This document shows positions 1 to 8,565 of a stretch of DNA of 64,000 bases, in pieces. The notes under the pieces were generated by a model that was not told the DNA's origin, did no database searches, and worked only from the letters and a program-made list of their open reading frames with translations. A program made the position numbers and the translations under genes. Numbering within the stretch: the stretch's first letter is position 1; every line of letters begins with the position of its first letter. Source of the stretch: Luteibacter sp. 9135 (GTDB taxonomy: Bacteria > Pseudomonadota > Gammaproteobacteria > Xanthomonadales > Rhodanobacteraceae). The stretch is from assembly GCF_000745005.1 (NCBI RefSeq), contig NZ_JQNB01000001.1:2907501-2971500 (forward strand), in the 5' to 3' direction.

Positions 1-981
1 CTGCGGGAGGCGGGGTTGCCCGCCGACCGGGATCACCGGTCCTACGCCCGCCTGGGTATCCAGAAGCGGCGCGAGCCCAAAATGGGCCAGGCCGCCACGG
101 CGCTGGAGCGGCAAGGGGTCTTCACCGACAAGGGTGACGACATTCGACAGATCCGCCTACCGAGCGCTGTGGCCGAGGCCCTCCACGCGCCCATGTTGGA
201 GGCGCAGCGCCGAAAGGCGGCGAGTGACCGACGGCGAGAGACCTTACCGTCGGCGCCATCCCAAGACGAGGTCGCCGAGGCGCAAGCAAGGGGGCGGCAG
301 CTGGGCCAGAATGCGCCGCTGGTCGACCGCTTCGCAGCGGCGTTGCCTGCCCCTGCACCGACCACCCGGGCAGCCTTCGTGAAACTGCTTCTGGTGGTCC
401 GCCGGCTTCAGCGCGTGCTGGCGGTGCTTGCCGGTTTGGTGCCCCGCCTAGAGGTGGCGCGGGAAGCCCGGCGCCGGACAACCTTGGCGCACTGGCAGGC
501 CCAGCGGGATGTGGACGATCTGACTCCGCGGCATGCCGAGGCCCAGGACGCGGTCGAGACATGGATTCAGAGCCATGCTTGGCGAGTCCGCTTTCGGGCG
601 TTGATGAAGGCTCCACGCCCGCGGTCGCTGGTGCTGCTCGAACGCCAAGCCACGCAAGAGCGCCGGTGGCTCAAGGAGGCCCAGCGGGCACGCCGCCGGG
701 GCGAGGCTCAGGAGGAAGCGAGCTTGCGCCGCCTGCGTCATCTGGAGCGACTGCGGGAGAAATCCGGAGTCCGGTTGGAGCAGGGCTTGCTCGGCCTCAA
801 CGGGTTGGACCCCGGAGCCGTCGGCGTGCTCCGCCAGGTCGCCACGGAGGCCCAGTTGGCCTGGATTGATCAGGCGCTCCCGACCGCGCCGGAGGAGCCT
901 TCTCCATCCCCTCCGACTCCGACCATCCACCCGTCGGTCGAGCGGACGCCCGAGCCGGCGCGGCGACGGCCCCGCCTGTGA
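1..981 (+). CDS. MobA/MobL-family relaxase, C-terminal part (5' end outside window)
   Basis: The frame is open from base 1, so the start lies upstream of the window. The first visible stretch contains KMGQAATALERQG followed by TDKGD, which matches the junction after the relaxase domain in MobA/MobL mobilisation proteins. The rest is a long Arg/Ala/Glu-rich helical tail (about residues 90-290) ending in a Pro-rich segment. MobA/MobL proteins nick the transfer origin of mobilisable plasmids and elements. Only the region after the catalytic domain is visible, so activity cannot be judged. Its presence suggests the island was mobilisable or arose from a plasmid. The GTG of the next gene overlaps the stop by 4 nt. 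Confidence 0.75.
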   Translation: MREAGLPADRDHRSYARLGIQKRREPKMGQAATALERQGVFTDKGDDIRQIRLPSAVAEALHAPMLEAQRRKAASDRRRETLPSAPSQDEVAEAQARGRQLGQNAPLVDRFAAALPAPAPTTRAAFVKLLLVVRRLQRVLAVLAGLVPRLEVAREARRRTTLAHWQAQRDVDDLTPRHAEAQDAVETWIQSHAWRVRFRALMKAPRPRSLVLLERQATQERRWLKEAQRARRRGEAQEEASLRRLRHLERLREKSGVRLEQGLLGLNGLDPGAVGVLRQVATEAQLAWIDQALPTAPEEPSPSPPTPTIHPSVERTPEPARRRPRL

Positions 982-1325
982 CGCTGTGTCCCAACCCCGA
1001 GCTGGCCGAGTGCCTGCTCCGGCGGTGGTGCCCCGTCGGCCGGGCTATTCGGGTAGAAGGCAGCAGCCGTGCCGGCCGTGCAATCCACCTGCGCGTGGAT
1101 CTGGAAGGGGTTCCGGTAGCCATGCCGATCGGGATTCAGGTCGCAGACTTGCTGGGGCGGGAGCTCGACCGTCACGGGGCGGTGCGCCTGCGGCCGCGGG
1201 AGACGGTCAGGCAACTGGTGGCGGCACTGGCGCTTCGACTCCATGGGGAGGGCAGTGCCCTTGGCGTGGCGCCGCCGGCCATCGCCATTCGACCGCGACT
1301 TAGGGGGCTGAGGCGCGGTCTGTAA
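978..1325 (+). CDS. hypothetical protein coupled to the relaxase gene
   Basis: This 115-residue protein starts at a GTG that overlaps the relaxase stop (GTGA), so the two are probably translationally coupled. No family is recognised. The middle part has alternating hydrophobic residues (GRAIHLRVDLEGVPVAMPIG) that suggest a beta-rich domain, and the C terminus is Arg-rich. Its position right behind a MobA/MobL gene fits an accessory mobilisation protein, but that is inference from context only. Confidence 0.5.
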   Translation: MTLCPNPELAECLLRRWCPVGRAIRVEGSSRAGRAIHLRVDLEGVPVAMPIGIQVADLLGRELDRHGAVRLRPRETVRQLVAALALRLHGEGSALGVAPPAIAIRPRLRGLRRGL

Positions 1326-1361
1326 GGGCGCCAACGGACTCGGAGGATTGCTGTCGGGCGC

Positions 1362-1389
1362 TTGACAGCCAGCCTGATTGTCCTACGTT
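1362..1389 (+). promoter_or_regulatory. possible sigma70 promoter ahead of a small ORF
   Basis: A perfect -35 box TTGACA (1362-1367) is followed after 16 bp by TACGTT, a weak -10 match. The predicted start is just ahead of the 40-residue ORF at 1404, giving a very short leader. Evidence is by consensus only. Confidence 0.3.
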
Positions 1390-1403
1390 CGCCACCGGTG
1401 AAT

Positions 1404-1526
1404 ATGATGAGAATCCTGATGAGTAAGGGTGAGCGAGCGGCCGTCGGAATCGCGGGCGTAATCGGGCTTATTTCCGGCGTGGTCGGATTACTGCCGCACA
1501 TGGCTCGTGCTCTAGGCTTTCAGTGA
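1404..1526 (+). CDS. small single-span membrane peptide (40 aa), putative
   Basis: This short ORF encodes a hydrophobic peptide with one predicted membrane helix (AGVIGLISGVVGLLP) flanked by basic residues. Possible starts are ATG 1404 or 1407, or a later ATG at 1419 (MSKGERAAV). The upstream GGTGA is only a modest ribosome-binding site. It ends exactly where the convergent membrane gene on the other strand ends (1527). A sigma70-like promoter sits just upstream. No homologue is recognised; it could be a chance ORF. Confidence 0.35.
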   Translation: MMRILMSKGERAAVGIAGVIGLISGVVGLLPHMARALGFQ

Positions 1527-2078
1527 TCAGCACGTCAGCATGTTTCCGAGGAAATCGAAAAAGTCCATGCGTTGCACGATGGCCAGAACGAAAACGAATG
1601 CCGGCACTACGTAGGCCGCTACTCTGAGGCCGCTACCCACAGCCATTCGATCGGTCGCCTCAGGGGCAACCGCACGCGTCAAAACTACCCCATAAAAAGT
1701 AATCATCACGCCAGTGAAGATGAGCGCTCCCACGAACAAGCCAGCCCGCTGACAGCTGCGATGCGCAAGAATATATGCGACGATGCCAGCGACTAGGCAA
1801 ACGATCGACACCCAATAGAAAAAACGCTCGTCGAAAGCGATGAACCCTTTCTCGGGCTCCTTGCTGTGATCGCTGCCAGCCGCTTGTGCTCGACCTATAT
1901 ACAATCCCGCCCCACCCATGACTGCTGCAAGGCATGGAAACATGAAGGCGTAAAAGTCTGCCGTTCCGTTGTCCGCGCGCGAGTGCTGGTAGACAAAGCC
2001 TAGCGAGATGAGAACGATGACCATGCCGACGATGAGCAATATGCCGTCGGCTGATTTGATCCTTCTGGGCTGACCCAT
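1527..2078 (-). CDS. four-span membrane protein, unknown function
   Basis: The start is placed at ATG 2078 because AAGGAG lies at good spacing before it; the frame stays open further upstream but without a better site. The 183-residue product has about four membrane segments, with a FPCLAAVMGGAGLYIGR stretch after the first and ITFYGVVLTRAV later. Both patches resemble parts of the membrane protein at 12079-12780 (FPIWAAWAVGLGLYVRK and TVFYGVLFTLHV), so the two may be distant paralogues. Function is unknown. Confidence 0.6.
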   Translation of the reverse strand: MGQPRRIKSADGILLIVGMVIVLISLGFVYQHSRADNGTADFYAFMFPCLAAVMGGAGLYIGRAQAAGSDHSKEPEKGFIAFDERFFYWVSIVCLVAGIVAYILAHRSCQRAGLFVGALIFTGVMITFYGVVLTRAVAPEATDRMAVGSGLRVAAYVVPAFVFVLAIVQRMDFFDFLGNMLTC

Positions 2079-2107
2079 GACGAAGCTCCTTGTTTTGTAA
2101 GGCAGAT

Positions 2108-2770
2108 TCAGACCTTTCGGTCCGCCATGTGGATTTTGAGTTCGGCGATCGTTTTCCCTTGGGCAAACTCGACGAACTCCACCACCTTGTCCGCCGCCTT
2201 GTGATCGTGGCGGCCGAACCACTGGGCGACGTCGCCATATGGGCCTCCGAGATCCGGATTGTCGATGTTCATAAGGTGAAACTGGATGTGGGTGTAGGCG
2301 CGGGCCACGTTGAGGTATTGGCCCTTGACCATCTCCATCCAGTCGATTCCGCGCTTCTTGAGTTCCTCCTTCGTGATGCCGCGTGGGTCCAGTTCAAGCA
2401 GCATATTCCGAACATGATCAATCCCGGCATTGACTGCGTGGATCTGTGCATGTGTCATCTTGTAGGAGCGCCTCTGGGCGCGATTTAGTCCGGCGTAAGC
2501 CTCGGTGAAGAACTCACTGTAAATCGGTGCCTCCAGCGGCACGCGCCCCTCAGGAAGGATGCCGCCGATCGCGGCAACCTTGATCAGGCCCTCGTAGTGG
2601 ATGAGGGTTTGGCCCAGGTCTTCCTTGAGGTCTTCCAACTCAAGTAAAAGGTGTTTTCGGAGCCAGCGGCGGCGCCACCAGAACTTTCCTGCTGCCGCAC
2701 CCTGGGCAAGCACCCAACCAACGAGGGCGCCGAGCAGGGCGAGCAAAACTTTCCAGTCCGTCTCCGACAT
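2108..2770 (-). CDS. membrane-anchored hypothetical protein
   Basis: The chosen start (ATG 2770, MSETDW) gives 220 residues: one N-terminal membrane helix (LLALLGALVGWVLAQGAAAG), then a basic stretch (WWRRRWLRKH), then a helical cytoplasmic domain rich in acidic and aromatic residues. AGGGACG precedes the ATG. No enzymatic motif is seen. It follows the 130-residue gene on the same strand with a 13-bp gap and lies 29 bp ahead of the next membrane gene, so the three probably form one operon running leftwards. Confidence 0.6.
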   Translation of the reverse strand: MSETDWKVLLALLGALVGWVLAQGAAAGKFWWRRRWLRKHLLLELEDLKEDLGQTLIHYEGLIKVAAIGGILPEGRVPLEAPIYSEFFTEAYAGLNRAQRRSYKMTHAQIHAVNAGIDHVRNMLLELDPRGITKEELKKRGIDWMEMVKGQYLNVARAYTHIQFHLMNIDNPDLGGPYGDVAQWFGRHDHKAADKVVEFVEFAQGKTIAELKIHMADRKV

Positions 2771-2783
2771 AAGAACGTCCCTG

Positions 2784-3176
2784 TTAGCCGAGAAAATTGG
2801 TGTCCCACCACATGTAGCTGAAACTGACCACCCACCATCCGTGCTTGTCATCTTTTTGGACCGACCCTTTCAGATGCAAGGCGCGCAACTCAGGGTATTC
2901 CATAGCCTCGATTCCGAGAGCGGGCCACTGTTGAGCACAGCCCATGGAGATATCGAAATCCCCGCCACCGGTGTCGATCAACAATGCAAAGGGCGCCGGG
3001 AGGCGCGTCGTCCAGCCCAGGCCCGCGATCGCGTCTGGCTCGATGTAGACCGGGTCCGCATCGTCTGCGATCGCATAGGTATATTCTTCCGTCTCGCTTG
3101 GACGTGGGTCGCCGCTGTGATCCAGCAGCTCTTGCTCGGCTAGCCGTTCTTCCCAAGTTGTGATCGGTAGTGCCAC
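2784..3176 (-). CDS. hypothetical acidic cytoplasmic protein, first gene of a small operon
   Basis: This 130-residue protein starts at GTG 3176 behind AAAAGGAC. It is acidic, contains several Trp and a CAQQWPALGIEAMEYPELRALHL segment read over two short pieces, and has no signal peptide or membrane helix. It may be an immunity-like or regulatory protein, but no family is recognised. The downstream gene starts 13 bp after its stop on the same strand. Confidence 0.5.
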   Translation of the reverse strand: MALPITTWEERLAEQELLDHSGDPRPSETEEYTYAIADDADPVYIEPDAIAGLGWTTRLPAPFALLIDTGGGDFDISMGCAQQWPALGIEAMEYPELRALHLKGSVQKDDKHGWWVVSFSYMWWDTNFLG

Positions 3177-3513
3177 GTTAAGTCCTTTTCGGAGGATGGG
3201 CGGAATGCGCCAAGTGTGCCTATCTGGCTATCGAAAATCAGCAGGATCGTAGAACGGGTCAAAGTAGGCAGCCGTCGCAATCAATGACCGCCACATCCAT
3301 ATTGATTCTTTTCGTCGGCCCAGGGCGCCAGAGCCGCGCACCCTATGCACAAATTCGGTGGATCGGATCTCAGTCTCAGGAATTGAGACGGGCTCTGGCC
3401 AAAATCCTGAATGATGTGGACTTGGATTGGCCGGAGCTGTCCCCATACCAAGGGCCATGACGTTTGTTGGGGCGTGCTGTGGGGACAGCGCGGCGAACGT
3501 TCGGGAGTGTTCA
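3177..3513. other. intergenic region upstream of CBASS operon
   Basis: This 337-bp stretch separates the leftward hypothetical operon from the CBASS operon and must hold divergent promoters. A minus-strand ORF runs through it, but its larger part lies antisense to capV and it has no convincing start, so it is not annotated. No clear -35/-10 pair or operator is seen by eye. Confidence 0.4.
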
Positions 3514-4527
3514 ATGGCAGGACCAGAAGGGGGCCAGATCTTGGCCCTATCCGGCGGTGGCTTTCGCGGCCTGTATACCGCTAGCGTGATCGAACAGCTG
3601 GAAGCGCACACGAACGTGCCCTTCGGCCGACATTTCGATCTGATCGCGGGCACGTCGATCGGCGGCGTCATCGCGCTAGCGTTGGCGATGGAAAAGCCCG
3701 CCTCGGCCATCGTGCAGCTGTTCACCGAGCACGGCGCGCTTATCTTCAAAAAGCGCTCGTGGGGTTACCGGCGGTCGCGATTCTCGCCCGACACCCTGCG
3801 CAGGGTATTGGAAGGGGTGTTTGGCGACGCGACGCTGGCTGACTGCGTCCATCCAGTGGTAATCCCGGCCGTGAACTACAGCTCGGGCAAACCGCAGATG
3901 TTCAAGACACCTCATGACCCGCGACTCACGCAAGACGGTCGGCTGCGCTTGGTCGATGTAGCGTTGGCCACGAGTGCGGCGCCGACGTATTTCCCCAGAC
4001 ACGCCATGATCGAGCAGCAGTTCGTCGACGGCGGCCTAGTGGCCAATGCGCCCGGCTTGATCGCGCTCCACGAGTCCGAGATTTATCTGGACCTTCTGCC
4101 CGCGCAGACTCGCCTGCTGTCGATCGGGACGTTGTCGGTGCCCACCGACGCCGATCCCACGGCGAATCACGAGGGCGGGGCGGTGGATTGGGGAAGAGGC
4201 TCTTTCCTTAAGACGATCGGCGTCACCAAACGCCTCTTCAACCTAACGATTTCGGCGAACGAGCAGATGGTGGACTTCATGCTCCGTCATCGTCTCGGCG
4301 ATCGCTACCGGGTGGTGAACGAACTGGTGGCGGACCCCACTCAAGCGGCACTTATAGGCTTGGAAAAAACTGGTGAGGGCGCGCGGAAAGTGCTACGCAC
4401 TCATGCCCACCAGTCCGTGCGTCAGCTCCAGGGAGATCGCTCATTCGACCCCTGGTTGGTCTATCAGGCAAAGGTTCACCGCTTTAATCCCGTCCCCCTC
4501 GATCAGAAGGAAGTCCGACATGCGTAA
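3514..4527 (+). CDS. capV: CBASS effector: patatin-like phospholipase CapV
   Basis: Start ATG 3514 is preferred (GGGAG 8 nt upstream), giving 337 residues, normal for CapV. The patatin fold is clear: glycine-rich oxyanion loop SGGGFRG (residues 13-19), nucleophile motif GTSIG with Ser48, and the second half of the dyad in DGG with Asp172. In type II CBASS, cyclic dinucleotide made during phage infection activates CapV, which then degrades membrane phospholipids and kills the cell. The gene overlaps the synthase by 8 nt. Order capV, synthase, E1-E2, JAB is the Vibrio cholerae DncV-type operon order, which supports the call strongly. Confidence 0.95.
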   Translation: MAGPEGGQILALSGGGFRGLYTASVIEQLEAHTNVPFGRHFDLIAGTSIGGVIALALAMEKPASAIVQLFTEHGALIFKKRSWGYRRSRFSPDTLRRVLEGVFGDATLADCVHPVVIPAVNYSSGKPQMFKTPHDPRLTQDGRLRLVDVALATSAAPTYFPRHAMIEQQFVDGGLVANAPGLIALHESEIYLDLLPAQTRLLSIGTLSVPTDADPTANHEGGAVDWGRGSFLKTIGVTKRLFNLTISANEQMVDFMLRHRLGDRYRVVNELVADPTQAALIGLEKTGEGARKVLRTHAHQSVRQLQGDRSFDPWLVYQAKVHRFNPVPLDQKEVRHA

Positions 4528-5674
4528 GTTCCATAAATTGCTGCATTCGGACGGGGCGCTCTACGAAAAGCTCCTGCCGACCAACGAGCAGGAGAAGGCG
4601 CTGCGCGAAGCTAAGAACACGATCAAGCAAGCCCTCATCACGGGCATCAAGCATGCGGCCACCCGGGAACTCAGGATGGAGAAGGAAGTCGAGCCGCGCT
4701 TCCGCACGCAGGGTTCGTGGGCGTATGTGGCCTGCGTTCAGCCGGCTCGCCAGCCACCTCAGGAGATGGACTGGGACTACGGGGTCTACCTACCGGTCAC
4801 CATGATGGAGGACAAGGCAACTCCTAAAGTTGCGGCCAAGGCCTATTTCGACGTCGTGGAAGGCCTCTTAACCCAATTGGCTAAGCGCGAAGGCTGGACC
4901 ATGGGCAAACCAAAGGATCGATGCGTGCGGGTTCACGTGGCGAACTGGGCTCATGTCGACGTTGCTCTTTATGCGGCACCGGAGGATGAGTTCGCCAAGG
5001 TCAACGATCGTTTGGTAGAAGCCAAAGCATACACGGCGGATCATGCTGCGTCGGTATCACTAGAACGCTACGCAGAAATCGAAGTTGAGCAGAGTTGGGA
5101 CGACTTCGAGGGCATGATGCTAGCGAAGCGCGACGGCGAGTGGGAGCACTCCGACGCGGAGAAAATTGCCGGCTGGTTCCGCTTCCAGAAAGAGACCCAT
5201 GGCGATCAGCTCCAGCGCACCTGGCGCTATATGAAGGCGTGGCGCGATCAGCAGTGGGCAGAGGGTGGCCCGAGTTCGGTGTGCTTGATGCTGGTGGCAA
5301 CGCAGCACTATGAGAAACACTTCGGCCGTGACGACCTGGCCCTCATCCACATTAGTAAGCATCTACCACATGCGCTGGCCCACGACATCACGGAAGACGG
5401 CATTGATCCGGGCCACAATTTCAACCGCATGACGGCAGACGAGCGGGAAGACGCGCGTAAACGGGCTCAGATCTTCGCTGACGAACTGACTAAGGCGCGC
5501 ACCAATGTCGTTCAGCCGAAGAGCGCGGTTGTCACGGGCCTGCGGGCCTTATGGGGTAACCGCGTCCCCGACCGTGAGCAGGACTTGGAGCCTGAATCGC
5601 CAGCGCAGCAAGTGCGTGACACGCCCGCTCGCACGGTGGTAGCGCCGGCGGTGACCAGCAGCTACGCAGGTTGA
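4520..5674 (+). CDS. dncV: CBASS cyclic dinucleotide synthase (CD-NTase, DncV-like)
   Basis: The 384-residue product starts at ATG 4520 (AAGGAAG upstream), overlapping capV. The nucleotidyltransferase signature is intact: TQGS (Gly65-Ser66) followed by MDWD (Asp84, Asp86) and a third acidic residue in HVDVALY (Asp147). The text around it (PxxxPPQEMDWDYGVYLP) is typical of the DncV clade, whose studied members make 3'3'-cGAMP; the exact product here is inferred. It acts as the infection sensor and signal generator for CapV, and its C terminus (SSYAG, small residues) is where Cap2 would conjugate it to a target. Cap2 begins 3 bp downstream. Confidence 0.94.
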   Translation: MRKFHKLLHSDGALYEKLLPTNEQEKALREAKNTIKQALITGIKHAATRELRMEKEVEPRFRTQGSWAYVACVQPARQPPQEMDWDYGVYLPVTMMEDKATPKVAAKAYFDVVEGLLTQLAKREGWTMGKPKDRCVRVHVANWAHVDVALYAAPEDEFAKVNDRLVEAKAYTADHAASVSLERYAEIEVEQSWDDFEGMMLAKRDGEWEHSDAEKIAGWFRFQKETHGDQLQRTWRYMKAWRDQQWAEGGPSSVCLMLVATQHYEKHFGRDDLALIHISKHLPHALAHDITEDGIDPGHNFNRMTADEREDARKRAQIFADELTKARTNVVQPKSAVVTGLRALWGNRVPDREQDLEPESPAQQVRDTPARTVVAPAVTSSYAG

Positions 5675-5677
5675 CAG

Positions 5678-7381
5678 GTGCCGGTCGCGCCGCAAATCGA
5701 GGTGAGTCGGGAGCTGGTCAAACACGGTTTCCGGCCCATATCATTCCGTAAGGGCGTGCTGAGGATGCGCGGCGCGCTCGTCTGTGCGTTCGGCGAGGTG
5801 CCCATCGATATCGCGGTCGCTGACTGGGACTTCGTCGTCTACCCCAGCATCTGGCTGCGCGAACGTCCGGAGCGCCTGAAAGGCGTTCAACCACATATTT
5901 TTGCGCGCGGGGGATTGTGTTATTTGGCGCCGGGCGTGCTGGTGCTGGACCGTCACAACCCCGTGCAGGCCGTTCTTCAGTGTCTGGCACAGGCGACATC
6001 GGTGCTTGACGACCTGGCGCTGAACATGGATTACCGTCGGGAGGAGTTCACCCGGGAGTTTCTGGCGGAGTGGGCGCTGGGCCAGTCGCCGCTACCCCGC
6101 ACGGTCCTCAAGGCGGGGGTTGGAGCGGGCGCACGTGAAGTGTCGTGGGGCATCTTGAATGACCGGCAGATCATCGTAGGTAGTGATCCGACTGAGCTTC
6201 GCAAGATTGCAGACGCTATGGGCGTGCCGCTTCTCCAGACCGAAAAACAGAAGGGTTGGGTTTTTCGCACAACAAAGTGGCCGGTGCTGTCGGAGAAATT
6301 TCCGACCAACGCACGCGAAGCGTTGAAATGGATTGAGACGTGGGACCGCAAGCTCTTTCAAGCGATCGTCAAACGCCTAAAAGACGATCGTGATTATCTG
6401 CGTTGGGGTTCCGTGCGGTGGCTTATCCAAGGGCCCTTCGGTTGGTTCGCCATGGATGTCGGCCTTGGTGACGAGTCTGTGCGAAGCCGATACAAGCGGG
6501 ATCGCCGGGCGTTCGTCCAACGAATCTACCATTTGGCGGAGCACCTGCCACTGTCTCGCGTTTCGGTCCTTGATTGGAGCGGCGACTTCATTCATTCGCG
6601 CAATCTGTCCTATTCCGACCTGAGCGGTCGCAAGGTGACATTGATCGGCTGCGGTGCGATTGGAAGCCACCTGTCCGAAGGCTTGGTGCGGCTCGGCGCG
6701 GGGCATGGTAAGGGGGCTCGCCTGCGCATCGTGGATCCCGATACTCTCCAGGCCGAGAACCTTGGCCGGCATGCGCTCGGCTACCCTGCGCTAACGCAGC
6801 CTAAGGCGCAAGCCATGGCCAGTGAGCTGCGCCGGACCTTCCCGCTGGCAAACGTCACCTTTGAAAATAATAGCGCCCTTGTCCATCCGGACCTGTTCGA
6901 CGCCGACCTCGTCATCGATGCGACGGGAGAGGAAGCGTTGAGCGAGGCGATCAATGCCCGGCATCAGGCGCTGGCATCGGGACCGCCGATGCTCTATGCA
7001 CGCATTTTCCGCAACGGCGAGGCCGTGCAGACGCTGTGGGTAGACGGCCCAGGTGAGGGCGCATGTTTTCGATGTTTGCGCGGCGTGGATCCGAACCGCC
7101 CACGCGTGGAGCGGTTCCCGTTGTCCAACACGCCGCCGCCACCGCAACAATGGCGGGGATGCAGTGCAGTCACACCCTATGCGGTGTCGTCGCCGATGTT
7201 GGCCGCCGGCCTCGCTCTCGATGCGATCGGAGGCTGGCTGGATGACAAAGCCGTCTCACCTCGGTTTCGCACCCTGATTCGACCCGGTTCCAACGTTCAG
7301 AAGGTCAAGGATCAAAACGTGTCGAAGCTGCCAGGCTGTCCGGTGTGCGCGCAACGGCAAGCCGCGAGCCGCGCCGCGTGA
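5678..7381 (+). CDS. cap2: CBASS Cap2, fused E1-E2 ubiquitin-transfer-like enzyme
   Basis: This 567-residue protein starts at GTG 5678, 3 bp after the synthase stop. The N-terminal E2-like domain has its likely catalytic Cys81 in GGLCYL, followed by HNP. The C-terminal E1/ThiF domain has the Rossmann loop GCGAIG (324-329), VDPDTLQAENLGRH for ATP and adenylate contacts, and a likely thioester Cys495 in RGCSAVTPYA. Two CxxC pairs (CFRC and CPVC near the end) fit the structural zinc site of this superfamily. In CBASS, Cap2 links the C terminus of the CD-NTase to cell targets and primes it. Confidence 0.94.
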   Translation: MPVAPQIEVSRELVKHGFRPISFRKGVLRMRGALVCAFGEVPIDIAVADWDFVVYPSIWLRERPERLKGVQPHIFARGGLCYLAPGVLVLDRHNPVQAVLQCLAQATSVLDDLALNMDYRREEFTREFLAEWALGQSPLPRTVLKAGVGAGAREVSWGILNDRQIIVGSDPTELRKIADAMGVPLLQTEKQKGWVFRTTKWPVLSEKFPTNAREALKWIETWDRKLFQAIVKRLKDDRDYLRWGSVRWLIQGPFGWFAMDVGLGDESVRSRYKRDRRAFVQRIYHLAEHLPLSRVSVLDWSGDFIHSRNLSYSDLSGRKVTLIGCGAIGSHLSEGLVRLGAGHGKGARLRIVDPDTLQAENLGRHALGYPALTQPKAQAMASELRRTFPLANVTFENNSALVHPDLFDADLVIDATGEEALSEAINARHQALASGPPMLYARIFRNGEAVQTLWVDGPGEGACFRCLRGVDPNRPRVERFPLSNTPPPPQQWRGCSAVTPYAVSSPMLAAGLALDAIGGWLDDKAVSPRFRTLIRPGSNVQKVKDQNVSKLPGCPVCAQRQAASRAA

Positions 7382-7887
7382 TCAATCCCTACCTTCGAGC
7401 CACGGTGGCCATGATTGGTAGCATTCCCGGGCGCGAGGATGCCTGGGTGTTGGTCGAAGCCGCTGTCTTTGATCGGATTGACCCGTTACGTCAACGCGGG
7501 GCCGCCGCACCTGAGGCGGGAGGCATCCTACTTGGGTATCGCCGAGGCGCTCACCTCCACATCGTCGAGGCCACTATCCCTGGGCAGGAGGATCGGAGCA
7601 CCCGCGTGTCGTTTCATCGCTCGGCCACGGGCCACCGGGAGCGGGCGCTTTCCGGCTGGCAGCGCAGCGACCATACCTTGGACTACCTGGGCGAATGGCA
7701 CACCCATCCCGAGCAAACGCCAGGGCCTTCGGGAACTGACCATCGCGCATGGACCGAGTTGCTCGCAGCCCGGCCCGGACGGTCGCTGATCTTCATGATC
7801 TTAGGGATTCAAACCGGCTTATGGTTGGGATGCGGGCAGGGCGATACGGTCAAGTTCGTCTCGATGACGCCGGTGAGGGCAGGCTAA
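7378..7887 (+). CDS. cap3: CBASS Cap3, JAB/JAMM isopeptidase
   Basis: The start is taken at GTG 7378, which overlaps the Cap2 stop in a GTGA junction, giving 169 residues; a GTG at 7345 is an alternative. The JAMM zinc motif is complete: Glu47 in PEAGG, then HTH (His108, His110) and Ser118 with Asp121 in SGTD. Cap3 removes Cap2-made conjugates from the CD-NTase and limits its priming. It closes the four-gene operon; the next gene begins 83 bp downstream. Confidence 0.93.
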   Translation: MINPYLRATVAMIGSIPGREDAWVLVEAAVFDRIDPLRQRGAAAPEAGGILLGYRRGAHLHIVEATIPGQEDRSTRVSFHRSATGHRERALSGWQRSDHTLDYLGEWHTHPEQTPGPSGTDHRAWTELLAARPGRSLIFMILGIQTGLWLGCGQGDTVKFVSMTPVRAG

Positions 7888-7970
7888 GAGGCTGGTGAGG
7901 GCGCTGCACCGGAGCTTGACGGCGTCAGCACCTCAACTAAGGTGCGGGCCTTTTCGACGGAGGATGCCGA

Positions 7971-8437
7971 ATGAACCGCAAGCAGCTCGCTCAAGCCCAG
8001 AAGGTCCTCGGCACGGAGGATGGCCCCTTACTTGTAGGCATCCTCTGCGTGCACGACGATACGTTGTCGAGCCCTGAGCATCGCGACGGGCTGGTCACCT
8101 CGGCAACGTATCTCCGCCCGAGTTGGACGGCCGCTGACGTTGTCCGCATCTTGGCCGATCTGCAGGCGTCCCGACACGCGCTGAGTTCGAGCAGTTGGTG
8201 GACCGCTTGCTCGATAACCTGTTTGGCCATGCCGTGGACGCGGGGCGCATCAGCTTGGACGACACCTCCGACGAGCAGATGATCGGACTGTCCTACTTGG
8301 TGCCGAGCGCAATGTCGATCAAGCGGGAGGCCCCAATCGGCGACCAGGATCTTCGGCACGCCGAGATGGTGGCCCTCCTCAGCGGCATTCGTCTGACCGA
8401 TGACGAGCCCGACGATCCGAGTCGAACGGTGCATTGA
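7971..8437 (+). pseudogene. frameshifted hypothetical gene downstream of CBASS
   Basis: An ORF starts at ATG 7971 behind a strong GGAGGATGCCGA site. It reads sensibly to about ...DLQASRHA and then becomes Ser/Trp/Thr-rich nonsense. The -1 frame picks up at once at GAGTTCGAGCAG (EFEQLVDRLL) and continues to a stop at 8437. The two halves join near 8175-8182, so a one-base deletion relative to an intact gene of about 155 codons is likely. The restored protein is acidic, soluble and unrecognised. It could also be a sequencing error. Confidence 0.6.
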
Positions 8438-8565
8438 CGATCATGGGCGGCAGGCGGGAACGGCTTTTTGTTGTCCAGCAGAACGCAGCCCATGTTGTCG
8501 GGAACGTTGTGGCGGCTTCCAGGGCCGGAGGCGGCGCTTAAGGCAGCACGGCCTGAGCAAACGGG

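Noticed and set aside
3228..3749. 173-codon minus-strand ORF before and under capV
   Set aside because: Most of it is antisense to capV, with no start signal and Pro/Ser-rich composition typical of a shadow frame.
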